Source: Onchocerca volvulus (taxonomy: Eukaryota; Nematoda; Chromadorea; Rhabditida; Onchocercidae). Taken from it: DNA of 64,000 bases. A program made the position numbers and the translations under genes. Below are positions 42,601-53,765 of this stretch, piece after piece. Numbering within the stretch: position 1 is the stretch's first letter; each line of letters begins with the position of its first letter. The stretch covers positions 14,323,208 to 14,387,207 of the forward strand of contig HG738138.1 of assembly GCA_000499405.2 (NCBI GenBank). Reading direction: 5' to 3'. Below the pieces are notes generated by a model, which worked only from the letters and a program-made list of their open reading frames with translations, was not told where the DNA came from and did no database searches.

Positions 42601-45600
42601 ACTGTTCTTTTTTTATTTGCAAATTAATTATAAATGGTAACAAGCATTAGAATGAGAAAGCTTTCATTATAGCAATTAATTCTTTTCTTCGTTAATTTAT
42701 ATATATTTCAAGAATGAATATATATGTCATAATATCTATGTATATTTCTATGACAATACATGTATTTAAGTATATAATTAATCATTATATATTTTCTTGA
42801 TTTTTCGTTGCAAAAGGAGTCGATTAGACATAAGTGGAACGATTATACAACGATAGCAATGAGAAGAGTTAACGATGGGCGTTATCTGCAAGTTCGGTAA
42901 CCTCTTCATTTCAAACAATTCATTAATTATCTATCACAGAATTTCGAAAAATTGCATCTATATCAAATTACATTGTGGGCACAACAACTTATTATATGCA
43001 TTATTACTTTATTTGCTTATTTATTTGTTTGTACATTTATTTATCTATTTATTATTCGTTTGTTTATCTACTTATTTGAATGCGAAACTTTAGATAACTT
43101 TCATTTATTTTATGAATAAATTTTCTTTTCTTTTTGAATTTGATTGTATAGAAAATGAATGAAAAGTATCTTGAAGAGATAGGAAGAAAATGTAAATATT
43201 TCTAAATGGAAGAAGGAGAAAAAGGAAATGTTCATTAAGAATTATTCAAATTCTAAAAATTATACAAAATTGTATTTCATATTATATAAATATATGGCGA
43301 TATTGATTGTAAATACTGATCAAAGATAATTTTGTTCAGGAAAAGGAAAAACTAAAGTAAGAAAGAGGAAGAAATAGATGTATAGATGGGAAATATACAG
43401 GTCGTTGCTCGTTTTTATGATAATAGAAATATTTTAAATTAATTCAATGAAAAGGAAAAAAGAGAAAAAAGGAGGTCATTTGTTCCAAATAATGATAGGC
43501 GAAAAATCGTTGAGGATACAACGAAATGACCTAAAAAAAAAAAAAAAAAACTTATTTTTTACCCCATTATTATCTACTCTTCATTTATGTTTTAAATTTC
43601 AGTTTCTCGATTTTCATCAACTTTTAATTTAATTTAATTTTTATACATGTATAGGAATGATATATTTTGCATATACATTTGAATCCCATGATCTATTCTT
43701 TTTCATTCTTTCGGTTAGTTAAATTTTTCCTGTTCAAATAGATTTTTTCACCCGATTAATTTTTCCTTTCGGATAAAAAGTAACTTTTTTGGATTTTTTT
43801 TTATTTTTTTCATTTAATCAAACTTTCATTTATGTACATATGTTATACGCATTTGCATACGTATTTTAACTCTTTAAACCCTTTTTTTTTTCGTCTATCC
43901 AACAACATTTCTTTTTATTTCTAAATTATAAAAAATTTTCTTGCTTTTTTCTATTTGTTGTTAAATTTTATTAACATATAGTCTGCACACTATTATTAAC
44001 AATACTTTTTCCTATTACTATATGCAAGTTTTTTTCTTCTGTCACTTTACTGCTTTATGCAAGAAACGGTAAGAACTGGGAATAATGCTGAAAAATTGGC
44101 CAAAGTATCAAATAAATCATGAAAATTTTTTGACATTTCTTGATAATTAGTGCTAAATAATTTAAATCATTGTTAATTTAAACGGTGAATAAGCAAATAG
44201 AATTGAATGATATCTTGACGGATAGCATATTAAATTTGGCCTGTTTAGCTTAACTATTCTACCCATTATATTTACGTTATCGGAAAACATTTGAATTTTC
44301 GTTAAAGAGATTTTCTGTTTAAAAAATGAATGAATGCATTTGCTCATTATCTCATAATAATGCTACAATTATCAGATGACTGAAATTATAGTACCATTAC
44401 ATTTCAAAGTTTATTGGTTGCGATTGATGCCAATAAAATTTTGACAGTCAGAATCATATTATTAAAATCAATTTTAAAATATATGATAATAATATTACTT
44501 TTGAGGTAGAGATGTGAGTGAATCCAGGTCACTTCTTTTTTCTCTTGTAACAACGCTAAAATTGTTGAACGATTAAAGTTATGAAACTATAACCTATTGA
44601 TGTCAATAATTGCCTCAATAATTAGGATTATGATATCGAGATCATTTTCATATCCATGATAATGATAATACTTTCGCAACAGATATGCGGGGTCAATTCA
44701 GGTCGTCCATCTTACGCACCATACAAACATTTCAATTCACATAGCTAATATCAAAGTTATCGTTCAAAGAGACGGATGCATTTTCATAGTGTACCCATTC
44801 CGGATTGGCATGACACGTATTTACTGCAATTGTGATGAGTTATTTCGAGCATTGCAATGAAGTGGCGGTAGTGTGTAGAGCGATTTGTGTGACTTTCTTA
44901 TTCGACAGGATTTGCTTCTTCTGTAAAATTTTGCTCCTGTAAAATTTAAGGTTTTCTAAAATTTGGGAATTTCGCTCCTACAGTAATATTTTCTAGAAGA
45001 AATAATTTTTATTTTGCTTCTTTGGAAGGTCTTCCAAAATTTGTTTCTTCAATATCTGCTTTTTTGCTATGGCTTATTTTTCCAGTAAAATTTGTTGACT
45101 AAGATAAATACAGTAAATTTATGCCTTTTTTCTATCCATTACAATAACGTGTCTCAATGCCTATATTTAACATTCATCCAAATAGAGTGCAAGCTGGATA
45201 ACTGCGTATATGCAAATAAGACAACTTGGTAGCATGCTGATTACGCTGCAAATAAGGATAAGACAAAATGTGCGTTGTTATAATCATAACAATATAATCC
45301 AATGTTTGTTCAAATAAAAGCGAAGTATTTCATTGAGCGCAGATCCTTCATTCATTTTTTTTTTTTAGAGTCAATACATTTATAATTTGTTATGAATATT
45401 TCCTTCATTCATTCTTGTGATATTTCTGTTCATCAAGTTCTTCTTTCCATTTCATCAGTAATTAAGCTATTAAAGGAATTTACCATTTAAGTTAACATTT
45501 TGTAAACTAAAAAATAATCTATCATATCTCTTTTTATACTTTCCCCGTTTCTTTTGTAACATTCTGCGTTCTTGTTCCCAATAAGTTCAATCATTCGTAG

Positions 45601-46409
45601 AGAATACATCTGCTGTTTTATAACGCGAAAATAATATTAAAAAAAGTAGAAAGCTTTATCAATTTAGCAAGCTTTTATGATCGCTATCTCCGATTTTCAT
45701 CTTTCTTAGCCGTTATTTTGTTTCGTTATTTTTCTTATAAAAACGATTGTAGAAACATGCTTATACGCTTTTACTTTGTAATGCTTATATTTTCCTCTGT
45801 TTTTTATGAGAAAATATTTTATCGGTAGTGTCTCAATATTTTAAACGGTTACTTCTTTATTTCAAAAAAGTTTCGTAATTATTAAAGTGCTTTATGATGG
45901 TCTCTTGAAAAATTTTTAAAATCGTCTACTCCAAAAAAAAATTTGCCAATTTTAAATTCCTTTCAAAAAAAAAATAAAATAAAATAAAAAAAAAATAAAT
46001 TTTACCACACCCTCAGCCGATGAGTCATGAATCGATCGTTTTCTGCACTTTTCGTTAAATGTTTGCAATTTTTCTTTACCATATTTACTCGCATTGCTTT
46101 TGATACTTATTTAAATATCTGATTATTATGATGAAATGGTCCCTGTGACACTGCCATAACTGCATCTCTAATCTTTTTTGATTACTTAATCAATTTGATC
46201 GTCATTTCCGTTACTAATTTGGTAATTCTGTAACCATCAATTATCATTTGTCATTTTTGTTTTTTGTTAATAAATGTACATTTTCTTTAAAGCAATGTGC
46301 TTTGAATGGTATGTCCTTCGATTTTCACTATTTCTTTACTGCAAACACATAATGACATCGTCGAAAATTTAATTCTTCAGTGGTGATATAATTATTTTTT
46401 GTTTTTATA
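39669..46409. other. Intergenic region between malate dehydrogenase and the thioredoxin gene
   Basis: About 6.7 kb without a supported exon on either strand. Minus-strand frames at 39893-40081 and 40995-41234 have lysine- or phenylalanine-rich translations typical of noncoding AT-rich DNA. Visible structure: a pure purine GA-rich strand at about 41088-41135, AT-rich islands, and degenerate repeats at 44920-45090. The stretch 44640-45100 is somewhat less AT-rich and is the best place to look for upstream regulatory sequence. Confidence 0.5.
44920..45090. repeat. Degenerate repeats around TTGCTTCTxCTGTAAAATTT
   Basis: Four or five diverged copies: TTTGCTTCTTCTGTAAAATT, TTGCTCCTGTAAAATTTAAG, TTCGCTCCTACAGTAATATT, TTGCTTCTTTGGAAGG and CCAAAATTTGTTTCTTC. 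They lie about 1.4 kb upstream of the thioredoxin gene. Confidence 0.5.
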
Positions 46410-46410
46410 G
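46400..46410 (+). promoter_or_regulatory. Probable spliced-leader trans-splice acceptor of the thioredoxin gene
   Basis: TTTTTATAG ends at 46410, eight bases before the ATG at 46419. There is no in-frame coding sequence before it. This is the usual nematode trans-splice layout; no transcript evidence is available. Confidence 0.6.
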
Positions 46411-46418
46411 ATCAAAAT

Positions 46419-49400
46419 ATGATACTGCTGAAAACAATTTTATTGCTGATTATTAGCTTAATTTCGGTTTGCAAATCGGCTAATCGAAATTTGATTACAC
46501 TCAACGAAGATACATGGACTGATATATTGAAGGGTGAATGGATGGTTGAATTGTAAGCTTTTTTTTTTTTTTTTTTTTGTTGCTTTGCAATTGATGAATA
46601 ATTTAAAATGATAGATATGTGACAATTAAATCTAGCATTAGATTGAGCAATAAATCCTACTTATTGCGCTGTAATTTTGCAATATTTTTATTATGTTTAT
46701 TCATCATTTCGAATTTATCTTCGTAAAGTACCAACTAGTTAACTCACTTAAGCATCGTGCCTTACGTTTGTAATTCCATTGATACACACTGGCATGTAAT
46801 CGCACAATTATTCGAAATTTTTATAATCTTGTCGAAAATAGTTAGATAAAAGCTTGTACAAAGAATATAGCTTCATTTGATTTTATTCTATTTTTATAGC
46901 TACATTAACTGAAAATTCTATACTGTTACTTTTATATTTGCATTGCTTATCTCCCAATATTCTTCTTAAAAATCATTTCAGTTATGCGCCATGGTGTCCG
47001 GCTTGCAAAGATTTGCAAAAAGCATGGCATGCATTTGCAGACTGGAGCAAGGACCTTAATATTAATGTTGCTGAAGTTGATGTTACTGTAAATCCGGGAT
47101 TATCTGGCCGTTTTCTTGTTACTGCCCTTCCCACTATTTACCAGTAAGTAATATCTTTTTCTGTTTTTACTCTGGCAATATCTTGTAAGCAGATTCATAA
47201 CTTTCCGGTTATTAATGTGATTTCTTTTTTTTTTTTACAAATGTGATTGTAATTGATAAGATTCGATAAGTTCTATTGCGCATTAAAATGAGATTTCATT
47301 AATGTAGTGATTTCCAAATTTCAAATATTTCCATCTATTTCAGCAAAAGCAAAGAAATAATGGGAAAAGCATTTAAATTAATCGTTTCAAAATTTTGTTT
47401 AAACAAATCTGTGTGGTGATACAGACAAATTTTAGTGTCAAGGATGGCGTATTTCGTGCTTATGCAGGATCTCGTGATAAAAATGATTTTATCACTTATA
47501 TCGAGGAGAAGAAGTGGACCTTCTATGATCCAATCCCAAGCTATAAATATCCAAGCTCACCACAGTAAACCTTTGCTTAATTACGATAATAGTTTTAAAT
47601 AGATTTTTGAATAAGTCACCGTTGTGATAAGTAATCAGTAACTGATAATAAACCTAAAAATTTCTTCTTGTTTATTCATCTCAGAATTTCGTAGTAAGGA
47701 AATGTGGTGAATGGATATAGTATTCTAATAGCAAGAATACTAAGTTTTAGAAAAGCATATTCATTTCAGGATGACGGTGGTGGCCTGGTTCTTCAAATTA
47801 TCGATGTTTGTCCGTGACAGACACAACTATTTAGTTGACGAAGGTTTGTTTTCTTTTTTATATCTTTCCTGTAATTCTTCGTAGAAGTAATGCAACTTAC
47901 TAACCACAAATTTGTTTCCAAATTTGTCTTTTTATTAAAGAAATTTTTAAGAAGCTTTCGTTCTAGGTCATTTTTTCATGTTTATTTCTTGTTTTTGTTG
48001 ATGTTTTTAGTACCTTCCATGAGGAGTTTAGTCATTATTATTTTATTAGTTGGATGCATATCAAAACAGTGATGTGATTTTCTAGTCGAATTACTGTTGA
48101 AAATTTCGGAATTTATCAATCGTGTAAAATGCAGAAATTAGTGCAGAAGAGCAGTAGAGTCGAACCCTCATTCAATTCATACTGATTCTAAAGCATTACT
48201 AAGATATTTTTAAAATGATTGATTCTGTCTTCAGTGGGTATACCATCGTGGGCATCATATTCTGTGTTTGCTGGTTTAACTTTGACTTTGGGATGTATAC
48301 TTGGATTTTTCATTGTTTGTATCATTGATCGAGTTTTCCCTACCAATGATCAGTTCTGCAAACCGGAAATCAAGAAATCAACAAAGAAAGATCAAAAAGC
48401 TAAAGTTAAAAAGGTATGATTATTAAACATCTCTTTGCAAAAGAAGCCGATAAGAAGTCATAGAAAGATTTTTTGTAAAGGGAATTTCCATATTCAGTTA
48501 TATTTAAGAATTAATTAGGTTTTCTTGACCGAGAACAAAATCGATTTGACAAAAATTCTGGAACAGTGCTAGTAAGAGATGGTATTTGAAATTGGATTCG
48601 CAAATTAATGTATCTTAATGAACATAATCGGTCTCATAAAGCCTTTAGCAGTTTTATGCTTAATTCTTTAATAGCGAAGATTTGAAGCATATTCGTAGGA
48701 ATTTAAGGACTCAAATTTGTAATATTTCCTTATAGCTTATCGATTAAATTAGAAAGAATTTGTCATGGAATTCCTCAAATTTCGATTTCTTTTTAAATTC
48801 TAAATGCGGAATTTATGAAATCTTGGAATTTATTTTTTCTAATGAGAATATTTTAGAGTATTTGAAAATATATACAGAGCAGAGGCTAATTCCATTAGTT
48901 CATTAGCAAAGTATGGTTTTTTTTTCTTTTTTTTTTTAAGTGCTTCTTTCAATGTATGCAATTTGTACTGTCTTTTTTCCCAGTGATGTTAATTTAATAT
49001 TTTAAAGTATTTGAAAATATATATGGAGTAGAGGCTAATTCCATTAGTTCATTGGCAAAATATGGTTTTTTTTTAAGTGCTTCGTTCGAATGTATGCAAT
49101 ATGTACTGTCTTTTCTTTCAGTGATGTTAATTCATCATTATCCTTTCATTCATGGTCTTTCCCTTCTCATTTGATCGAATCTTTTCGCAAATTTTTTAAA
49201 AAAGAAATTCGATTTTATAGGATGAAGGAAAGAAAAAAGACGACGATCAGTCACAGGATGAAAGGAATTCTCAAGAAGGTCCATATTTCTTTTCCGATTA
49301 TTCTTGTTGAACTTTTGTTTTTAAAAACACTCTGTTAATTCATTTTCTTATGTTTGAAACACAAAACAGAGCAAATTTTAGATAGGGATTTGATTCTTGG

Positions 49401-49653
49401 TACCTTATGATCCTTAAAAGATGAGCTCCAATTTAAAAAAAAGAAAAAAGAATGAAGGTGGGAAAAGGAACAGCTTTTTGGCGTTACAAATTTTTTTTTT
49501 CATATTTGATAGTAATTTTTGTACTCAATAATTTCCTTGACGGTGGTATTTGTTTGGTTGGATGTTTAAACCAATTTGTTTTCAGATGAATCAACTGATG
49601 AGAGTGTGCGGAACAGGAAAGGTACGAAGAATGAAGTGAAGAAGAAAAAGTGA
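46419..49653 (+). CDS. dpy-11: Thioredoxin-related transmembrane protein (TMX1/DPY-11 type)
   Basis: Membrane-anchored ER thioredoxin; the C. elegans homologue DPY-11 is needed for body shape and acts in hypodermis, presumably on cuticle or secreted clients. Exons 46419-46552, 46982-47143, 47436-47564, 47770-47843, 48235-48413, 49221-49278 and 49586-49653 total 804 nt, or 267 aa, phases consistent. A signal peptide covers about residues 1-20 (MILLKTILLLIISLISVCKS). The thioredoxin active site is YAPWCPACKDLQKAW at about residues 46-60, with the CPAC seen in human TMX1. The cis-Pro loop is TALPTIY at about 92-98. One membrane segment covers about 172-198 (FAGLTLTLGCILGFFIVCII). The charged tail DEGKKKDDDQSQDERNSQE is followed by an end of EVKKKK, which fits a KKxx ER-retrieval signal. 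The gene lies between malate dehydrogenase and a UCH. Confidence 0.96.
48847..49132. repeat. Tandem duplication of about 140 bp in the last long intron of the thioredoxin gene
   Basis: Copy 1 is about 48847-48993 and copy 2 about 48996-49132. Shared blocks are AGTATTTGAAAATATATA, AGAGGCTAATTCCATTAGTT and GTGATGTTAATT. Copy 1 has the longer T tract. The duplication ends about 90 bp before the acidic tail exon at 49221. Confidence 0.88.
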
Positions 49654-49961
49654 TTCAACAGTTCATTTAAATATTTATGAAGTTTTATTTGAGCTACTTT
49701 CATTTTATGCAGTACAATAATAGGTTAAGGAGAACTAATATATTTACTCGCCAAGTAATTTGCTTTCGCCTACGGTATCAATGTCACTGTTGTACATTTG
49801 CACCGCAGGATTTCCTATTATTCGTTACGTTGTTCACTTTCTGCCGATCTTTTGAAGAAATCTGTTATTTTTTCTCTTTGAAAAATTTTTATTTGTATTC
49901 AGTTTCTCAATTGATGATGTTTTATTTCTTGTTATAGTGCATATTAATTGTTTGCATATTA

Positions 49962-50139
49962 ATTGTTAATTGTTCAGAATCTATTTTTCTTCTACTTTTT
50001 TTCTTCATATGAATTCTATGAAGAATTTTATAATACCTAATACCCCACTTCTCTAGGAAAAAATTGTTAATTGTTCTGAATCTATTTTTCTTCATATGAA
50101 TTTCATGAAGAATTTTATAATACCTAATATCCCACTTCA
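49962..50139. repeat. Tandem duplication of about 80-90 bp
   Basis: Copy 1 is about 49962-50051 and copy 2 about 50062-50139, just downstream of the thioredoxin stop. Both hold TTGTTAATTGTTC, GAATCTATTTTTCTT and GAAGAATTTTATAATACCTA. Copy 1 has an extra T-rich insertion of about 12 bp. No coding potential was seen. Confidence 0.88.
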
Positions 50140-51140
50140 AAAAACTGCGTTGAAATTGTAAATTATTTATGGTAATTTGATGCATAAGATTGATTTTCTT
50201 TGTCTGTTTTATATAATCGATACAAAATTGGTTCTTACATGAATTCGGCATCAGTTATAAGCTTAAACATATTTAAAATTTAATGTTAAATTGAGGCAAA
50301 AAAAATTCTCATTTGGTTTAGTATATGTGAATTTAAGCAAGTCCATTTACATGACCATATTCACTACATTCTTTCCAACCTATATAAAGCATGTTTTTAT
50401 GAACTACGTTCTACTGAATACAGATTTTTTTTCTAAATGTATAGCTTGAATTTTTTTTTAATTTTTTCTAGTTAACCTGAAATTGTATTTCTTGCAAAGT
50501 TAACTTCCTTTTTTTACTTTTAGGGAAAGATAGTGCTCTTCCTGCCATTTTATGACTATGGTGGAATCCCAATTCTTTCATCCGTTTTTGCTTTCTGTGT
50601 GCATGCTTTTTTCACTCATTTATTTTAATTCTGCCTCTAAAAGTCGTAAAATTCTGTCATTTAAACAAAGAAAATAAACTTTTTTGTTTTTTCTAGTCGA
50701 AATATGTTTTAGCTTTTGGTTGTGTTAAACAAACCATTACTAACGTTGGAACATTGCAAATGTCTTATTAAAAAAGATAAGTTAATTGTTAATGATTTCT
50801 TCCAACCCGCTTCATGTATATCTAGGGATATTTTTGACTATGGTCTTGGTATTTTATATTTTCGTGCTGCTGCTATATATTTGATTGAAAGCGTCAAATT
50901 ATATCGAGTCGAGATTCTTTGTCTATATTAAGAAAACTACAGTATGGTGAGACTAGTCTAGATTTCTTTTTTGGTTTTATGATCTTTTTAAGGTGCAAAG
51001 TCATATTGCTAATTCCATATATATATAGTAACTTAAGATTTCTATCTTTTATTATTTTCTTTTTATTTGTTACTTTTAGCCTTTGTTCTATCAAAGAAAT
51101 GGTATTCGATAATGTGAATACTGAAGTTCCCAGTCATGTT

Positions 51141-51149
51141 ATTTTTTAG
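51141..51149 (+). promoter_or_regulatory. Probable spliced-leader trans-splice acceptor of the UCH gene
   Basis: ATTTTTTAG ends at 51149, followed by an 11-base leader and the ATG at 51161. No upstream exon with matching phase was found. Confidence 0.6.
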
Positions 51150-51160
51150 GATTGAACACG

Positions 51161-53016
51161 ATGTCTAATCCGGTTCAGTGGCTTCCGCTTGAATCAAATC
51201 CAGAAGTAATAACAAATGTGAGAATTTCATGTTTCAGCCAGAATAAAAGTTAACGTTTTTTCTTCCCGTGCTTTGTATCTGATCATGGCATACAATCCTT
51301 GTCATCAGAATAATTAAAATGAAGTGTTACCACACATAAGTTAGATAAGTTTTATATATGGCTTTTCTGTTTTTGCCGTTCAAAATAGGACGGAGAAGAT
51401 CTGAACAATTGTGAAAGAAAAAGTACTTCATATTTGCTGGATTATTTGTTTTTTATATTAGCTTTTTTTTTTTTTTTTCAAATATCTGATCAAAACAATA
51501 TGTTTGAGGGTGAAAGAATTCACCCAGTCACAGTTTGGCATAGTGGAATCATTCTAAATTCCACAAATGATTTTAAAATGATCAATCATTATAACGATGA
51601 CTGTAGGGCTGTAATGATTTTGTGGGGATACTTAATATTACATGAAAAATATTTCTCATTAAAAGCATGTCTTAGCAAGTGTTGGCAATTCATAGAAGTG
51701 AATGATAAATACAACTCAGGTAAAATGAAAGTATGCCGTTCGAATTTTAGTTTATGCATAAAATTGGTGTGGAGAAAGGAGTAGAATGTGTGGACATATA
51801 CGGTTTCGAAGACGATGTATTGGCTTTCATCCCACGACCCTGTTATGCTGTTATTTTATGTTTCCCAATGGTTGACAAGGTATTGTTCCTTGTCTGTAAA
51901 GTAATTTTTAATAACTTGTAAGCTGGATTTTCAAAAAATGAATGAACTTAATCTTTCAGTTTTTCTTTTCAGTTTTGTCAACAGACTTGAACTTCGATTA
52001 ATGCTCTTATCTTCCATATAATGCGTTGAGAGTTATCTTTCCATCATTTCTTAGAAAACTTTTCTTTAATGTACGGTTGTAATATTTAGGTTGATGAAAT
52101 CATGCAGCCTATTTATGAAAAAATGAAGGAAGAAGGGAATATGGTACCAGATGGTGTCTTTTTTATGAAACAAAAGATATCAAATGCTTGTGGAACTTTT
52201 GCTTTAATCCATTCTCTTGCGAATAATCGTAACGAAATTAATCTTGGTCAGTTAATATTAATTCTCTCATAAAATCTCTATTTCGGATTATCTATCAATT
52301 TTTCTTGACAAGTTCTTGTGTTATCATTTCGTTCGGAACATAAATTTTCCATAGCCATGTTTTTGTACAATTCCTAAACATTCTTAGAAATCCTTAATTT
52401 TTTTTTTTTTTTGGAAGAAAGTATATATATATACATATATATATATATATAAAGATAGGTTTATTGAAGGGAATGGGTCACTGAAACAATGGTTAGATAA
52501 AGCGATACCCTTGAGCGTTGAAGAGCGATCAGATTCCTTGGCCGAAAATTCGACACTTGCGGAAGCTCATGAAAATTGCGCTCGTGATGGTGAGACCGAT
52601 TCGAGCACAGTTGATCATCATTTCATCTGCTATCTTAACTATAAAGATACACTTCTTGAACTTGGTAGGTTATTTGTTTTGAAAGAAATCAAAGAAAACG
52701 AATGTAGATTTTTGGACAACATTGTAGAGATTTTTATTTTTTTCGATTCGTTGTAATGCTTTTTTTTAAATGTAATCTTCAGGACAGATTTAAATAATGC
52801 ACTAAATCCTATGTTTAAGGAGATTTTATAGTTGGAATATGTTTAACGTTATAATGGCATGAATTTGCAGATTCTCGTGCTCCATCTCCGCTTATTTGTG
52901 GTTTGACCAGTGATGCAACATTCCTGAAAGATGTTGGAAATTCATGCAAAGCACTAATGAAAAAACTGGAGAATATATCATTTAGTGCTCTTGGCATCGT
53001 TCGTGCTTCCCAGTAA
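51161..53016 (+). CDS. ubh-1: Ubiquitin carboxyl-terminal hydrolase, UCH-L1/L3 class
   Basis: Cysteine protease that removes small adducts from the C-terminus of ubiquitin. Exons 51161-51217, 51751-51879, 52090-52246, 52470-52664 and 52871-53016 total 684 nt, or 227 aa plus stop, phases consistent; human UCHL3 is 230 aa. The start MSNPVQWLPLESNPEVI matches the family N-terminus. Exon 3 holds the oxyanion Gln and catalytic Cys in FMKQKISNACGTFALIHS. Exon 4 holds the catalytic His in DHHFICYLN. The catalytic Asp is in LELDSRAPSP, across the exon 4 to 5 join. The last exon ends FSALGIVRASQ. The exon 4 acceptor (TTATTGAAG at 52469) is weak, but only this choice keeps the family reading frame. UCH-L1/L3-type proteins lack the UCH37 tail, and none is present here. 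Confidence 0.95.
52425..52450. repeat. TA dinucleotide repeat in a UCH intron
   Basis: A run of alternating TA with two C interruptions directly before the weak exon 4 acceptor of the UCH gene. It may explain the unusual 3' splice-site context. Confidence 0.8.
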
Positions 53017-53725
53017 AGATATCCGTTATTGTTCGATCTCATGTATAAGCTTATTGTTGCTCGCTTTAGTCTGTTAATTTATATTTTTTGCGCTTATCTT
53101 TAACAGTTACATTAAATCAATCATGCTGTATTTTTTCACTGCGTTGCTTATTTGTCGTTGTTGCCAGTAATCGATAAATGTTATTTGTTGCAGAATATTA
53201 TTTTTCTTAATTAGCAGTGTACTTAATTAGCGTAAGACGATGTACGCTTGACGTGAAAGATTAATTGATAGGGAAGCATGATGATGATGACGTATGATCG
53301 GCACACATTTAGTGTATGGTAATACAAGGTGTTGTCATTCTACATCGAAAATCGGCTAATTATTTATCTGTCAGACTTAATTGGTTTAAGTGGTGGTTCT
53401 TTTTTAGTATGGCAAACATCAAACTTACGGACGTCACATTTTTTGACATTTTGGGCATAAATTCCGCCATTACTCCAGCAAATATCCTTTTTGTAAGCCA
53501 TTTCAACCTATATTGTTATGACGGTTAAAGTTAAAACTCTCTTCCAAATGAACCTATTTATTAGTTTAAACCTTAGCGGAATCTCGAGACCTTGACGAGA
53601 TCTCAGGATAAATCCGAAAGACTGCATTACTCCGAGCGTATCAACAATTCCCATTTTTCTCTTTCAAAAACATAACTGCTTCGTTATCTTTTCGTCTTAT
53701 GGTAAGTAAATAAATGCTGCATTGT

Positions 53726-53765
53726 AATATTGTACTCTACAATATCCTTTGTTTACAAAGGATAT
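53726..53765. repeat. Two overlapping hairpins
   Basis: AATATTGTA pairs with TACAATAT around a CTC loop (about 53726-53745). ATATCCTTTG (53742-53751) pairs perfectly with CAAAGGATAT (53756-53765) around a TTTA loop. They share ATAT, so only one can form at a time. Confidence 0.8.

Larger units (their letters stand above)
49654..51149. other. Spacer between the thioredoxin gene and the UCH gene
   Basis: About 1.5 kb. It holds the tandem duplication at 49962-50139 and the first AATAAA after the thioredoxin stop at 50673-50678. It ends in the trans-splice-like acceptor ATTTTTTAG at 51149. No exon was seen. If the 3' end of the upstream gene is near 50.69 kb, the gap to the next acceptor is about 460 bp, longer than the usual C. 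elegans operon gap. Confidence 0.5.

Noticed and set aside
42875..43093. Plus-strand open frame with a LLYLLIYLFVHLFIYLL segment
   Set aside because: The membrane-like run comes from a TTTATTTGTT-type simple repeat; no start context or conserved residue.
48155..48172. GAGTCGAACCCTC, reminiscent of a tRNA T-arm box
   Set aside because: No A-box, acceptor stem or cloverleaf around it; it lies inside a thioredoxin-gene intron.
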